Shown: in pieces, positions 1 to 9,427 of the stretch
Position numbering within the stretch: position 1 is the first letter of the stretch
Layout of the letters: each line of letters opens with the position of its first letter
NCBI RefSeq assembly: GCF_900580865.1
Contig: NZ_UTBZ01000023.1
Span: forward strand, 27,319 to 91,318
Origin: Pseudomonas viridiflava
GTDB taxonomy: Bacteria; Pseudomonadota; Gammaproteobacteria; Pseudomonadales; Pseudomonadaceae
Direction: 5' to 3'
Length of the DNA stretch: 64,000 nt
Notes under the pieces: model-generated
What the model was told of the DNA's origin: nothing
The model's input: the letters and a program-made list of their open reading frames with translations, nothing else
Database searches by the model: none
Made by a program: the position numbers and the translations under genes

Positions 1-160
1 CGCGCTCGTTGAGCAAACCTTTGTGCACGAGGTTTTCCGCCAGCAGCGAAAGAAACTTGGCGCAGCGATGGCCTTCCAGGTGCTTGAGTTCGGTCAGCGC
101 GCTGTACACCTTGCTGGAGGTGCACAGGCCGACGATGCGGTGCGGGTTTTGTGTTGGCAT
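1..160 (-). CDS. Hypothetical protein, N-terminal part only
   Basis: An open frame on the minus strand runs off the left edge of the window. The ATG at 160 is preceded by AAGGACG at a suitable distance, and the visible 53 residues begin MPTQNPHRIVGLCTSSKVY. The sequence is alpha-helical in character with no signal peptide. I do not recognise the family. The coding character is reasonable, but only the N-terminus is present. Confidence 0.6.
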   Translation of the reverse strand, partial: MPTQNPHRIVGLCTSSKVYSALTELKHLEGHRCAKFLSLLAENLVHKGLLNER

Positions 161-351
161 ACAGTCGTCCTTGTTGTTATCAACTGTTGTTTACGGACGG
201 ATTCAGATTGCGGTTCCGTCATGACAAATAAGTGACCGTTTTGTGGAAATCTACATAACGGTCGAGTCAATCATGCCGACTTTAGCCGGTGAAACTGTCC
301 TCACAGCGACCTTGGCGAGATTTTTTCAGACGCTCGCCGACCAACGGTCAT

Positions 352-378
352 AAAAAAGCCCCGCTATAAAAGCGGGGC
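352..378 (-). terminator. Rho-independent terminator of the PVYVQQ-repeat gene
   Basis: A 7-bp GCCCCGC/GCGGGGC stem with an A/T loop is followed, on the minus strand, by a run of six T. It lies just downstream of the minus-strand gene ending at 391. Confidence 0.85.
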
Positions 379-390
379 CTTGTGTTTCGG

Positions 391-750
391 TTACCAGCGT
401 GGACCGCCGTAGTAGCCATGTGGCCGACCGTAATAACCGCGAGGCGGGCCGTAGTAGACGGGGGCCTGTTGAATGTAAACCGGTTGCTGCACATACACCG
501 GCGCCGGCTGGTAGTAGACCGGTGGTGGCGGCTGCTGCACGTAGACCGGTTGCGGCTGAACGTAAACCGGCTGTTGTTGCACATATACCGGCCGATCCTG
601 GTTGATCAGTGCCGAGCCGATGATGGCCGAGCCGACGATCGCGCCAAACACCGCAGGGCCTTGCCAGCCGTGGCCACCACCGGCTTCTGCCTGACCTGTG
701 ACAGCAAGTGCGCCAATCAACAAGGCCAGAATGGGGAGTTTACGAATCAT
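391..750 (-). CDS. Secreted proline/tyrosine/glutamine-rich repeat protein
   Basis: This 119-residue protein starts with a signal peptide (MIRKLPILALLIGALAVTG, predicted cleavage after the AEA at about residue 23). A short hydrophobic, glycine-rich stretch (about 30-50) follows. Residues 54-95 repeat PVYVQQ/PVYVQP about eight times, and the tail is rich in Gly, Tyr and Pro. No enzyme motif is visible. Similar short exported proteins with P-V-Y repeats are common in Pseudomonas and are presumed envelope-associated; the function is unknown. It is a single gene with its own terminator. Confidence 0.8.
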   Translation of the reverse strand: MIRKLPILALLIGALAVTGQAEAGGGHGWQGPAVFGAIVGSAIIGSALINQDRPVYVQQQPVYVQPQPVYVQQPPPPVYYQPAPVYVQQPVYIQQAPVYYGPPRGYYGRPHGYYGGPRW

Positions 751-1006
751 GATAAGTCCTCGGTTCTTCGACCCGGCGGCAGGGCCTGCACCAGGCCCAC
801 AGTTGTCGCGGGGATACTTCTAAGACAGCGAAATTCTGAAAATCAGCACAGCCGCTGGGTAAATTTTGTGTAAGGTCTGTACCGGCTTCTTTACCGGGCC
901 GCGCAAGGGCCACAGAACCCGTTTAAAACAGGCCTCTATGATCGTTCAGAACCCGATGGGCTGGCTAATCCCGTCTATCCGAAAGTGCGTTTGAAGGAGA
1001 AGTTTC

Positions 1007-1825
1007 ATGCAGATGAACCCGAACAAAGACACCCAACTGTGCATGTCCCTGTCGGGGCGCCCAGGCAATTTCGGTCTGCGTTTTCATAACCATTTGTATG
1101 AACAACTGGACCTGAATTTCTACTACAAGGCATTCAGCAGTAAGGATCTGACCGGCGCGGTCGGCGGCATTCGTGCGTTGGGTATTCGCGGCTGCGGTGT
1201 GTCGATGCCGTTCAAAGAGGCGTGCATCGCGCTGGTCGATGAACTGGATGCGTCGGCGGCGGCGATCCAGTCGATCAACACCATCGTCAACACCGCCGGC
1301 CATCTCAAGGCTTACAACACCGATTACATTGCGGTCGCGCAGCTGCTGGAAAGCCACGCCGTGCCCAAGGATTCGACCTTCGCCCTGCGTGGCAGCGGCG
1401 GCATGGCCAAAGCGGTGGCCAGTGCCTTGCGCGATGGCGGTTATACAAACGGTTTGATCGTCGCCCGTAACGAGCGCGCCGGGCGTGCACTGGCGGATTC
1501 GCTGGGTTATCGCTGGCAGACGGAACTGGGCGATGAACGTCCGCAGATGCTGATCAATGTGACCCCGGTGGGCATGGATGGCGGACCGGAGGCGGGGCAA
1601 CTGGCGTTCGAGCCTGAGGTGATCAAGGCTGCGGATACGGTGTTTGATGTGGTGGCGATTCCGTCGGAGACACCGTTGATCGTGCGTGCTCGGGCCGAGG
1701 GCAAGCGGGTGATTACCGGGCTTGAGGTGATTGCAATTCAGGCGCTGGAGCAATTTGTCCTGTACACCGGCGTGCGCCCGACTGAAGAGCAGTTTACGGC
1801 GGCGGTGGCGTTTGCCCGGAGCTGA
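1007..1825 (+). CDS. Shikimate 5-dehydrogenase-like protein
   Basis: The 272-residue protein has the AroE fold. An N-terminal substrate domain contains the Lys of VSMPFKEA (K70) and the Asp of YNTDY (D106), the positions of the shikimate dehydrogenase catalytic pair. A Rossmann NADP site RGSGGMAKA (about 128-136) follows, and LINVTPVGM is in the expected place. The N-terminus lacks the usual GxPxxHSxSP motif and reads LSGRPGNFGLRFHN, as in the HI0607-type shikimate-dehydrogenase-like subfamily. It therefore probably acts on a quinate/shikimate-like substrate and is not the housekeeping AroE. The start at 1007 has GGAGAAG upstream. Confidence 0.85.
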   Translation: MQMNPNKDTQLCMSLSGRPGNFGLRFHNHLYEQLDLNFYYKAFSSKDLTGAVGGIRALGIRGCGVSMPFKEACIALVDELDASAAAIQSINTIVNTAGHLKAYNTDYIAVAQLLESHAVPKDSTFALRGSGGMAKAVASALRDGGYTNGLIVARNERAGRALADSLGYRWQTELGDERPQMLINVTPVGMDGGPEAGQLAFEPEVIKAADTVFDVVAIPSETPLIVRARAEGKRVITGLEVIAIQALEQFVLYTGVRPTEEQFTAAVAFARS

Positions 1826-1853
1826 TTGAGTATTGTGGTGGCTGGGCGGGCCT

Positions 1854-1950
1854 CTTCGCGAGCAGGCTCGCTCCCACAGTGGAATTTTTGTCATACACAA
1901 GTTGTGTGTTCGCTGTAGATCCCTTGTGGGAGCGAGCCTGCTCGCGAAGG
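1854..1950. repeat. REPIN: two inverted REP sequences
   Basis: A REP sequence in reverse orientation (about 1854-1879, TTCGCGAGCAGGCTCGCTCCCAC) faces a forward copy (about 1924-1949, TGTGGGAGCGAGCCTGCTCGCGAA). The copies are 45 bp apart and form the inverted doublet typical of mobile Pseudomonas REPINs. Confidence 0.9.
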
Positions 1951-2043
1951 AAGCGACGCGGTTTCACGCCGGCCATCAATGCCTATACTGCCTCCCCAGC
2001 AAGCCCAGACTTGCCCACCACAAAAACCGTGACCGAGGCTCCC

Positions 2044-2562
2044 ATGCATCCGCCCATCCTCAACCTGCATCAGGTCGAACTCGAACCCCTGCCCGAAGCC
2101 CTGGCCCCGGAAGGCGAAACCGCCGGACGCTATCAGCAGCGCATGGCGCGGGTTGGTCAGCAATTGGGTTCGCAAAAACTCGGTTATCGCTTGTACGCCT
2201 TGCCACCGGGCATGCGCGGCAGCCCGTTTCACAGTCATCGGGTCAACGAAGAAATGTTCTACGTGGTGGCCGGGGAGGGTGAGGTGCGTCTCGGCGCCGA
2301 GCGTTTTCCGATTCGCGAAGGTGATGTGATCGCCTGTCCGCCGGGTGGGCCGGAGAAGGCGCATCAGATCATCAACACCAGCCAGGCCGAACTGCGTTAT
2401 CTGGCGGTGAGCACCCAGCAACAGCCGGAAATCTGCGAATACCCGGATTCGAACAAATATGCGGTGATGGATAACTTCAAGGTGGATGCCGAGGGTAATA
2501 CTTCAGGCTTTGTCGCCGTGGCGCGGCAGGCAGATGGTGTTGACTACTGGGATGGTGAATAA
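2044..2562 (+). CDS. Cupin-domain protein
   Basis: A 172-residue soluble protein with a single cupin barrel. Motif 1 is visible as HSHRVNEEMFYVVAGEGEVRLG-like sequence (the two His and the Glu are metal-ligand positions), and motif 2 around PPGGPEKAHQIIN. The upstream frame is open through the REPIN, but the ATG at 2044 is the first that gives a normal cupin N-terminus. Its substrate cannot be told from sequence. Confidence 0.8.
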   Translation: MHPPILNLHQVELEPLPEALAPEGETAGRYQQRMARVGQQLGSQKLGYRLYALPPGMRGSPFHSHRVNEEMFYVVAGEGEVRLGAERFPIREGDVIACPPGGPEKAHQIINTSQAELRYLAVSTQQQPEICEYPDSNKYAVMDNFKVDAEGNTSGFVAVARQADGVDYWDGE

Positions 2563-2592
2563 CCCCAGATTCTGAAACCTGATGAATAACCC

Positions 2593-2683
2593 TTGTGGGA
2601 GCGAGCCTGCTCGCGAATAGGCCGTGTCAGTTACATCATCTTTGAATGACACACCGCATTCGCGAGCGAGCTCGCTCCCACAA
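2593..2683. repeat. REPIN: second inverted REP doublet
   Basis: A forward REP (about 2593-2617) and a reverse REP (about 2659-2683, reading CGCGAGCGAGCTCGCTCCCAC, slightly diverged) lie between the cupin and yceH genes. Confidence 0.88.
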
Positions 2684-2697
2684 TGTATTTGTGGTGG

Positions 2698-3345
2698 TTA
2701 TTCGAGGCGGGCCAGGCGTTCTTCCAGCGCGGCAATCCGCGCTTCCAGCTCTTCGATGCGCTCAACCGAAACGCCACTGCTTGCACCGCGATCCTGCGGA
2801 TTCTGCCGCGCCGCCATAATTGCCTCGCTATCCGCCGGATCACCCAGCGCATGGGTATAGCGATCCTCACGCTGCCCGGCCTGGCGCGGAATCAACACCG
2901 CCAACCCCCGCGCGATCAAGCGCTCAAGCTGATGCACCACTTGCTCGGCATCTTCGAAATCATGCATGCGCCCGCTGCGGGTCAGCAGCTCATTGACGGT
3001 TTGCGGGCCGCGCAGAAACATCAAACCGCTGAGAATCACCTGTGCTGGCACCAGCTCCAACGCCTTGTCGACCTTGTGCTCCCAGCGGTCGGCGCGACTG
3101 CCCATTACCAGTTTGGCGAAACCGCGACCTTCCAGCGCACGCAAACTCTGCCCGACCTGACCCTGGGTCAGGTTCATCACCGGTTCGCGGCTGGTTTTCT
3201 GATTGCACGCCGTGACCAGCGCATTGAGCGTCAGCGGATAGGTTTCCGGGCTGGTGGCCTGTTTCTCGATCAACGAGCCGAGGATGCGAATTTCCGTGGC
3301 ATTGAGCCGTGGCTCGTCGAAGGTGGATTCTGGTTCTGTGGTCAT
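2698..3345 (-). CDS. YceH family protein (DUF480)
   Basis: A 215-residue protein. [16 protein letters not shown] followed by a [16 protein letters not shown] stretch and [11 protein letters not shown] is the conserved N-terminus of the YceH/DUF480 family, which has two tandem winged-helix domains. The last 25 residues form a short coiled coil ([20 protein letters not shown]). The molecular role of the family is unknown. The gene is convergent with the cupin gene and separated from it by a REPIN. Confidence 0.88.
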   Translation of the reverse strand: MTTEPESTFDEPRLNATEIRILGSLIEKQATSPETYPLTLNALVTACNQKTSREPVMNLTQGQVGQSLRALEGRGFAKLVMGSRADRWEHKVDKALELVPAQVILSGLMFLRGPQTVNELLTRSGRMHDFEDAEQVVHQLERLIARGLAVLIPRQAGQREDRYTHALGDPADSEAIMAARQNPQDRGASSGVSVERIEELEARIAALEERLARLE

Positions 3346-3470
3346 CGCGCGTTCCCTCTGCAGTCGAAGGCGCCTAGCCTAATCCTTGCCAAACAAAAGG
3401 CAAGCCGTGTGGTCATCAAGCATGGCTATAATCGCCTCCTTGTTCCACCCAGCCACCACACGAGACTGCC

Positions 3471-3980
3471 ATGACCATTTCCCTGTACGCCGCATCCGTC
3501 CCGGTTTTTCAACAAATGCTCAACGCTTTGAGCGATGTACTGAAAAAGGCTGAAGCCCACGCCACCGAGAAAAACATCGACCCGAACGCGTTCCTGCAGG
3601 CGCGTTTGTACCCGGACATGTTCCCACTGACCCGTCAGGTGCAGATCGCCGTCGACTTCGCCAAAGGCGTTTCCTCGCGTCTGGCTGAAGTAGAAGTGCC
3701 GAAGTACGACGATACCGAAACCACCTTCGCCGAGCTGCAAGCCCTGATCGCCAAGGTTCTGGCCTACATCGGCGAGATCAAACCAGAGCAGATCGATGGC
3801 AAGGAAGGCATCGAAATCGTCACCCGTCCGGGCACGCCGAAAGAAAAGCGCTTCAGTGGTCAGGCTTACCTGCTGACCTATGGTCTGCCGCAGTTCTTCT
3901 TCCACGTCACCACCACCTATGCGCTGCTGCGTCATAACGGGGTTGAAGTGGGCAAGCGTGATTACATGGGCGCGTTCTAA
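3471..3980 (+). CDS. DUF1993 family protein
   Basis: A 169-residue soluble helical protein. It begins with a Y..S.P.f..mL..l...l.KA-like pattern, then FLQARLYPDMFPLTRQVQIA, and has a C-terminal FFFHVTTTYALLRHNGV and GKRDYMG. These are hallmarks of DUF1993, a family with a DinB-like four-helix fold. The His near residue 150 could be a metal ligand. No biochemical role is established. The start at 3471 is just downstream of the divergent yceH promoter area. Confidence 0.88.
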   Translation: MTISLYAASVPVFQQMLNALSDVLKKAEAHATEKNIDPNAFLQARLYPDMFPLTRQVQIAVDFAKGVSSRLAEVEVPKYDDTETTFAELQALIAKVLAYIGEIKPEQIDGKEGIEIVTRPGTPKEKRFSGQAYLLTYGLPQFFFHVTTTYALLRHNGVEVGKRDYMGAF

Positions 3981-3991
3981 ACCGCCAGAAG

Positions 3992-4150
3992 CCCCTCACC
4001 CTAGCCCTCTCCCGGAGGGAGAGGGGACTGATCGCGTTGTTGGCTCGAAATACACCGACGTGAAATATCAAGTCGAACTCAAGTCTTGAGGGCAACAACG
4101 ATCGGCTCCCTTCCCCTCGCCCCCTTGGGGGAGAGGGTTGGGGTGAGGGG
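3992..4150. repeat. MITE-like intergenic element, copy 1
   Basis: An approximately 160-bp non-coding element bounded by inverted ends: CCCCTCACCCTAGCCCTCTC on the left, and GGGAGAGGGTTGGGGTGAGG on the right. The core contains CGACGTGAAATATC and GAACTCAAG. A second copy in opposite orientation lies at 9087-9234. Confidence 0.85.
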
Positions 4151-4167
4151 GAAAAGATCTCAGCCAC

Positions 4168-4205
4168 AAAAAAGCCCGCCAAGGTTCACACCGTGGCGGG
4201 CTTTT
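4168..4205. terminator. Terminator downstream of sstT (bidirectional shape)
   Basis: Stem AAAGCCCGCCA/TGGCGGGCTTT has A-runs on one side and T-runs on the other. It lies 15 bp past the sstT stop codon and mainly serves that minus-strand gene. Confidence 0.85.
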
Positions 4206-4219
4206 CATTACAGCGTCTG

Positions 4220-5452
4220 TTACGCAGTACGTTGGGCTTTCGCTTCCTCACCCAAACACGCCGCAGCGGTAAACAACACGTCAGTCGACGAGTTCAGCGC
4301 CGTCTCTGCCGAATCCTGCAACACGCCAATAATGAAACCGACCGCCACTACCTGCATGGCAATCTCGCTCGGAATCCCGAACAGGCTGCAAGCCAGCGGA
4401 ATCAACAGCAACGAACCACCCGCCACACCCGACGCGCCACATGCGCAAATGGCGGCGACAACACTGAGCAGAATCGCCGTCGGGATATCCACAGCGATAC
4501 CCAGCGTATGCACGGCAGCCAGGGTCAGCACGGTAATCGTGATCGCCGCACCGGCCATGTTGATGGTCGCGCCCAGCGGGATCGACACCGAATAAGTGTC
4601 TTCATGCAGACCCAGACGCTTGCTCAATTCCAGGTTGACCGGAATGTTCGCAGCCGAGCTGCGGGTGAAGAACGCGGTGATACCGCTTTCACGCAGGCAC
4701 TTGAGGGTCAGCGGATATGGGTTGCGACGCAGTTTCCAGAACACGATCAGCGGGTTCATCACCAGTGCGACGAACAGCATGCAGCCGAGCAGCACGGCCA
4801 GCAGGTGTGCGTAACCGATCAATGCGCCAAAACCGGAGGTGGCCAGCGTCGAAGCCACCAGGCCGAAAATACCCAGCGGTGCAAAGCGAATCACCACACG
4901 CACGATCAAGGTCACGCCGTTGGACAGATCCCCCAGCACTTCGCGCGTGGTGTCACCGGCATGGCGAATCGCGATGCCCATGCCGATCGCCCAGGCCAGA
5001 ATGCCGATGAAGTTGGCGTTCATCAGCGCGCTGACCGGGTTGTCGACCACGCTCAACAGCAGGCTCTGCAGCACTTCGCCGATACCGCCCGGCGCCGTCA
5101 CCGAAACGTTATCGGTCGACAACACCAGGTGCGACGGGAACGCCATGCTCGCGACCACCGCCACGACCGCTGCCGCGAAGGTGCCCAGCAGATAGAGGAA
5201 CAGGATCGGGCGGATATGGGTTTCCTGGCCGTGCTTGTGGTTGGCAATCGAGGCCATTACCAGCACGAACACCAGAATCGGTGCGACGGCTTTCAACGCT
5301 GAAACAAACACTTTGCCGATGAACGCCGTGCCTTTCGCCGCTTCCGGGGCAAACAGCGCCAGGGCGATACCGGCGATCAGGCCGATGAGGATCTGCGTGA
5401 CCAGGCTGAGGTTCTTGAGGCGTTGCAATAGAGAAGGGGATGAAGCGGTCAT
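4220..5452 (-). CDS. sstT: Serine/threonine transporter SstT
   Basis: The 410-residue inner-membrane protein belongs to the sodium:dicarboxylate symporter (DAACS) family. Eight or so hydrophobic segments start at [20 protein letters not shown]. The reentrant-loop sequence [21 protein letters not shown] and [17 protein letters not shown] match the SstT subfamily, which takes up Ser and Thr with sodium. The length equals that of E. coli SstT. It stands alone, divergent from the MFS gene, with a strong terminator. Confidence 0.93.
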   Translation of the reverse strand: MTASSPSLLQRLKNLSLVTQILIGLIAGIALALFAPEAAKGTAFIGKVFVSALKAVAPILVFVLVMASIANHKHGQETHIRPILFLYLLGTFAAAVVAVVASMAFPSHLVLSTDNVSVTAPGGIGEVLQSLLLSVVDNPVSALMNANFIGILAWAIGMGIAIRHAGDTTREVLGDLSNGVTLIVRVVIRFAPLGIFGLVASTLATSGFGALIGYAHLLAVLLGCMLFVALVMNPLIVFWKLRRNPYPLTLKCLRESGITAFFTRSSAANIPVNLELSKRLGLHEDTYSVSIPLGATINMAGAAITITVLTLAAVHTLGIAVDIPTAILLSVVAAICACGASGVAGGSLLLIPLACSLFGIPSEIAMQVVAVGFIIGVLQDSAETALNSSTDVLFTAAACLGEEAKAQRTA

Positions 5453-5788
5453 AGCGGCATCTCTGATTTTTTATAGGGTGCAAGGTTGCGTAAAGCGATG
5501 GCAGAACAGGGGCAGACCACCGCCACGAACCGAAAGTGTTGACGCGACATCAACGCCAATAAACCGGTCGTTGAACAGGCTGTACGTTTTTCAGGGCGCG
5601 GACTTTATCACAGCGTAGGCCTTATCCTTCAGGCATGTGACGATCTGCCACCGGATCAGGCAACAAAGTCGGCAGGTTTGTGCAAGTCAGCCCGGACACA
5701 CTCTGTTAAGATTGCGCATCCTTATTTTCAAACTCTGCCAGCGGGCCTCCGGGTCAACGCTGGTGTCGTCGTTTTGCTGGAGTTGCGC

Positions 5789-6952
5789 ATGCTGTTGCCC
5801 ATTCTTCTGTTGTCCGCCGCCGGCTTCACGGTGCTGACCACGGAATTCGTCATCGTCGGCCTGTTGCCGGCGATTGCCCGAGACCTCGCCGTCACCATCC
5901 CGCAGGCCGGGTTGCTGGTGACTCTATTCGCCTTCACGGTGGCGATGTTCGGGCCTTTCCTGACCGCGTATTTCGCCCGCTTCGAACGGCGCAAGCTGTT
6001 TATCAGCATCCTGATCATGTTTGGTCTGGCCAATACCGTGGCCGCACTGGCGCCGAACATCTGGGTGATGGCGATTGCCCGATTGATTCCGGCGCTCGGT
6101 CTGCCAGTGTTCTGGGCGTTGGCCAGTGAGACGGCAGTGGACATCGTCGGCCCGGACTTCGCCGGTCGGGCGATTGCCAAGATTGGTTTCGGCATTGTCT
6201 GCGCCACAGTGTTTGGCATTCCGGTCGGCACGCTGATTTCCGACGCCTTCGGCTGGCGCAGTGCCTTCGGCATTCTCGCGGTGATCGCATTTGCCAAAGC
6301 CTTGCTGCTGTTTGTCTACCTGCCGAAAACCAGTCTTCACCAGCATCAGGTCAGCTTCCGCTCGCAATTCAAGATCCTGCGCAGCCCGTTGATGATCGGC
6401 CACATTGTGCTGTCGATTCTGGTGTTCAGCGGCATGTTTACCGCTTACACCTATCTGGCCGACATTCTTGAGCGCCTCGCCGGTTTCAACGGCACCGTGG
6501 TCGGTTGGTGCCTGATGGCCTTCGGCGCGGTCGGGTTGATCGGCAACTCGCTGGGTGGTCGTGCGGTCGACCGCCATCCGCTGGGGGCGTCGGTGTTGTT
6601 CTGTGCATTCATGATTGCCGGCATGGTCTCGCTGGTGCCGAACATTCATTCGCCGCTGGGGCTGGCGGTGGCGATGGGCATCTGGGGCATCACTCAGGCC
6701 GCGTTGTTCCTGGTCAGCCATGTGCGTCTGATGAAAGCCGCGCCGGAAGCGCCGGCCTTTGCCGCTTCGTTGAACATCGCCGGGGCCAATCTGGGGATCG
6801 GCCTGGGCGCCATTGTTGGTGGTCGGGTCATCGACAGCGCAGGCCTGGGTTTCCTCGGCTTTGCCGCCGCCGGATTCATCTTGTTGTCGGTGTTCCTCGC
6901 CATGGTGCTGATGACGCTCAAGCCGCGCGAGATGTGCGCCGAGGCCTCATAA
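5789..6952 (+). CDS. MFS transporter (DHA1 type, sugar/drug efflux)
   Basis: A 387-residue protein with 12 predicted membrane helices, beginning MLLPILLLSAAGFTVLTTEF. The loop 2-3 motif is present as YFARFERRKLF. LTTEFVIVGLLPAIARDL is typical of AraJ/PbuE-like DHA1 exporters. The frame is open further upstream, but the ATG at 5789 has GGAG nearby and puts the first helix at the N-terminus. The stop overlaps the 3' end of the convergent nhaR gene by six bases. The substrate is unknown. Confidence 0.85.
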   Translation: MLLPILLLSAAGFTVLTTEFVIVGLLPAIARDLAVTIPQAGLLVTLFAFTVAMFGPFLTAYFARFERRKLFISILIMFGLANTVAALAPNIWVMAIARLIPALGLPVFWALASETAVDIVGPDFAGRAIAKIGFGIVCATVFGIPVGTLISDAFGWRSAFGILAVIAFAKALLLFVYLPKTSLHQHQVSFRSQFKILRSPLMIGHIVLSILVFSGMFTAYTYLADILERLAGFNGTVVGWCLMAFGAVGLIGNSLGGRAVDRHPLGASVLFCAFMIAGMVSLVPNIHSPLGLAVAMGIWGITQAALFLVSHVRLMKAAPEAPAFAASLNIAGANLGIGLGAIVGGRVIDSAGLGFLGFAAAGFILLSVFLAMVLMTLKPREMCAEAS

Positions 6953-7846
6953 CGCCGTAAACAGCTCGCGTCGGGCACCTTCGGTAATCGCAACGATGCC
7001 GGGGTGCTTGACCTTGCGCTCCACCGAAATGGCATAGAACGACTCGGTCACCGCATCGGTCTGGCCAATCAGCTCGACGCCGTACTGGCGCTTCACTTCA
7101 TCGGCAATCACGCTCGGGCCAATAAAAATCCCGCTGCCGGATTGGCCGAAGGCCTGCATCAAGGCACTGTCATCAAACTCCCCAACGATTTGCGGCTGGA
7201 TCTGCTGTTCGGCAAACCAGCGCTGCAGACGGCTGCGCACCACGGTTTCTGCGCCGGGAATCAACAGCGGCGCGCCATGCAGGCTGCGCGGGAAGTCCTG
7301 ACCGTATCTGGCTGCCAGTTCCGGGGTGGCGAAGAAACTGATCCCGCATTCGCCAAGCTTCTGGCTGTAGCCCTTGATGTCGAGGTGCGAGGGCATCGGG
7401 CTGTCGGAAATCACCAGGTCCAGGCGCTGGATGGCCAGATCGGCGAGCAAACGTTCGAGTTTGTCCTCGCGGCAGGTGATGCGCAGCGGTTCGTTCAACT
7501 CCATGGTCGGTGCGATCAGGCGGTAGACGATGGATTTTGGCACCACGTCTGCAACGCCCACGCGGAACAGGATCTGCTGTTCGTTGGGTTGTGCGCGCAG
7601 CATCAACTCCAGCTCGCCACCCAGTTGAAACATTTGCTCGGCGTAGGGCAGGGCTTGTCTTCCGGCCTCGGTCAATTCGAGTTGCCGGCCGACCCGTCTG
7701 AATAACTCGATGCCGTAAGTCTGTTCGAGCAAAGAAATCTGCCCGCTGATGGTTTGTGGGGTCAGGTTCAGTTGCTCGCAGGCGCGCACGATGCTGCCGG
7801 TCTTGGCTACGACCCAGAAGTAATGCAGTTGTCGGTAATTGAGCAT
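6947..7846 (-). CDS. nhaR: LysR-family regulator NhaR
   Basis: The 299-residue protein starts MLNYRQLHYFWVVAKTGSIV, the characteristic N-terminus of NhaR. The winged helix-turn-helix covers residues 3-60 (ACEQLNLTPQTISGQISLLE) and is followed by a periplasmic-binding-type effector domain. In enterobacteria NhaR activates the Na+/H+ antiporter gene nhaA in response to sodium. nhaA is not visible here, so the target in this organism is inferred only from the family. Confidence 0.88.
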   Translation of the reverse strand: MLNYRQLHYFWVVAKTGSIVRACEQLNLTPQTISGQISLLEQTYGIELFRRVGRQLELTEAGRQALPYAEQMFQLGGELELMLRAQPNEQQILFRVGVADVVPKSIVYRLIAPTMELNEPLRITCREDKLERLLADLAIQRLDLVISDSPMPSHLDIKGYSQKLGECGISFFATPELAARYGQDFPRSLHGAPLLIPGAETVVRSRLQRWFAEQQIQPQIVGEFDDSALMQAFGQSGSGIFIGPSVIADEVKRQYGVELIGQTDAVTESFYAISVERKVKHPGIVAITEGARRELFTAL

Positions 7847-7979
7847 GACGTTCTACAGTTCGTGAAAACCGAAGTATAGCCGCTAAAAATACGAATTTTC
7901 CTGAAGTGTTCATCTCCCTAGAATGCCCAGCCATCGACGGCCGGTCTGTGAGCCTGTCTGTTCATTCGAAGGAAACCTT

Positions 7980-8222
7980 ATGAAATATACAATCCCAGCA
8001 TTGATGTTTACGTCTTTACTGCTTCTGGCCGGTTGCGATCAGGCCGAGAAAAGCGCTCAGCAACTGATGGGCAAGGCTGCCGAAAGCGCCAAACAAGCGA
8101 TTGACGACACCCACAAAGCGGCTGAGCAAGCACTCAGCGATGCCACCGGCGGGTTGATCGAAAAGAAAGAAACACCGGAAAAAGATGCGGAACAATCCGA
8201 ATCTTCCTCCAAGACCATCTAA
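7980..8222 (+). CDS. Small lipoprotein, helical
   Basis: An 80-residue protein with a signal peptide and lipobox LLLAGC (Cys at about 19). The mature part is rich in Ala, Lys, Glu and Gln with long amphipathic helix character (residues 25-60) and an acidic C-terminus. The ATG at 7980 follows GAAGGAAACCTT. The function is unknown; it could be an envelope spacer or stress lipoprotein. Confidence 0.75.
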   Translation: MKYTIPALMFTSLLLLAGCDQAEKSAQQLMGKAAESAKQAIDDTHKAAEQALSDATGGLIEKKETPEKDAEQSESSSKTI

Positions 8223-8251
8223 TTCGTCTTACACAGAGTCAGGACTGACCC

Positions 8252-9001
8252 ATGGAATATCTGTTACAGCTCGCCGCCAGCCCCACCGCCTGGGTTGCAT
8301 TGGCCACATTGGTGGTGATGGAAATCGTGCTCGGCATCGATAACCTGATCTTTATCTCGATCCTGACCAACAAATTGCCCAAGCAGTACCAGCAGAAGGC
8401 GCGCCGTATCGGTATCGGCATGGCGTTGATCCTGCGTCTGGCACTGTTGAGCACCATCGCCTTCATCGTGCAGCTGACTGCGCCGGTGATCGAGATCCTG
8501 GGTCAGGCGTTCTCCTGGAAGGACATGATCCTGATTGCCGGTGGTCTGTTCCTGGTCTGGAAAGCCACGACCGAGATCCATCACAGCATGGACCCGGCCC
8601 CGGAAGATCCGAAGTCGGCGACCTCGACGGTTACCTTGGGTTTTGCCGCCGCCATTGGTCAGATCCTGATGCTCGACATGGTGTTCTCGATCGACAGCAT
8701 CATTACCGCGGTTGGCATGACCGAACACTTGCCGATCATGATCATCGCGGTGGTGGTGTCGGTACTGGTGATGCTGTTTGCTGCTGAGCCGCTGGCCAAG
8801 TTCATCAACGACAACCCGACTGTGGTGATGCTGGCTCTGGGCTTCTTGATCATGATCGGTATGACCTTGATCGCTGAAGGCTTCGGCGCCCATGTACCGA
8901 AAGGTTATGTGTATGCGGCGATGGCGTTCTCGGCAGCGATTGAAGTGCTGAACATGATGTCTCGCAGGGCGAGGCAGAAGAAGCTGGCTGAGCAGGCGTA
9001 A
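8252..9001 (+). CDS. TerC family integral membrane protein
   Basis: The 249-residue protein shows the TerC/YgdQ signatures: [16 protein letters not shown] near the N-terminus (the acidic pair E-D in membrane helix 1) and [15 protein letters not shown] in the middle, with about seven membrane helices. The family is linked to metal-ion (manganese) efflux and tellurite resistance. It lies directly downstream of the small lipoprotein gene and ends at a strong terminator. Confidence 0.88.
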   Translation: MEYLLQLAASPTAWVALATLVVMEIVLGIDNLIFISILTNKLPKQYQQKARRIGIGMALILRLALLSTIAFIVQLTAPVIEILGQAFSWKDMILIAGGLFLVWKATTEIHHSMDPAPEDPKSATSTVTLGFAAAIGQILMLDMVFSIDSIITAVGMTEHLPIMIIAVVVSVLVMLFAAEPLAKFINDNPTVVMLALGFLIMIGMTLIAEGFGAHVPKGYVYAAMAFSAAIEVLNMMSRRARQKKLAEQA

Positions 9002-9015
9002 CCGCTGAAAGTACA

Positions 9016-9054
9016 AAAACCGCCTGAACTCTTAGAGGTCAGGCGGTTTTTTTT
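9016..9054 (+). terminator. Terminator after the TerC family gene
   Basis: Stem CCGCCTGA/TCAGGCGG with an 11-base loop is followed by eight T. Confidence 0.9.
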
Positions 9055-9086
9055 GATTCAAGATTTGCAGTGTGGAATAGAACCAG

Positions 9087-9234
9087 CCCCTCACCCCAGC
9101 CCTCTCCCGAGGGAGAGGGAGCCGATCTGCGTGGTTTTTAAACCTGAGTTCGGCTCGATATTTCACGTCGATGTATTTCTCAATAGCGACTCGATCAGTC
9201 CCCTCTCCCTCCGGGAGAGGGCTAGGGTGAGGGG
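9087..9234. repeat. MITE-like intergenic element, copy 2 (inverted)
   Basis: This 148-bp element has the same ends as 3992-4150 (CCCCTCACCC...GGGTGAGGGG). The core shares GATATTTCACGTCG, GAGTTC and CGATCAGTCCCCTCTCCC, but in reverse complement. It is therefore the same family inserted in the other direction. Confidence 0.85.
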
Positions 9235-9256
9235 CTTTTGCTTTTGAAGTCTGGCC

Positions 9257-9427
9257 TCAGTGCGCAGCTGCGTGACGCGGGCTGTGCTTCTCGTTTTTCT
9301 CAACCGCAGCAGGCTGAACCGGATGATGATGGTGGCGCCGCGAAACCCGCAGCACCCCCCACAACATGGCAGCCGCCACGGCCAGCCAGCCGGCAATCAA
9401 CATCACAATGGTCATGGTCAGGCTCAT
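9257..9427 (-). CDS. Small membrane protein with His-rich tail
   Basis: A 56-residue protein with one strong membrane helix (residues 3-26, TMTIVMLIAGWLAVAAAMLW) and a cytoplasmic-type tail containing HHHH and further His. The ATG at 9427 is preceded by GAGGAGG with ideal spacing. The His cluster might bind metal, but this is only inference. The family is unknown. Confidence 0.6.
   Translation of the reverse strand: MSLTMTIVMLIAGWLAVAAAMLWGVLRVSRRHHHHPVQPAAVEKNEKHSPRHAAAH

Noticed and set aside
2683..3474. Plus-strand 263-codon frame over yceH
   Set aside because: An antisense shadow of a recognised YceH-family gene, and it begins inside a REP sequence.
4193..5302. A 369-codon plus-strand frame across sstT
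   Set aside because: His/Arg/Gln-rich composition typical of a reverse-frame shadow; SstT on the minus strand is clear.
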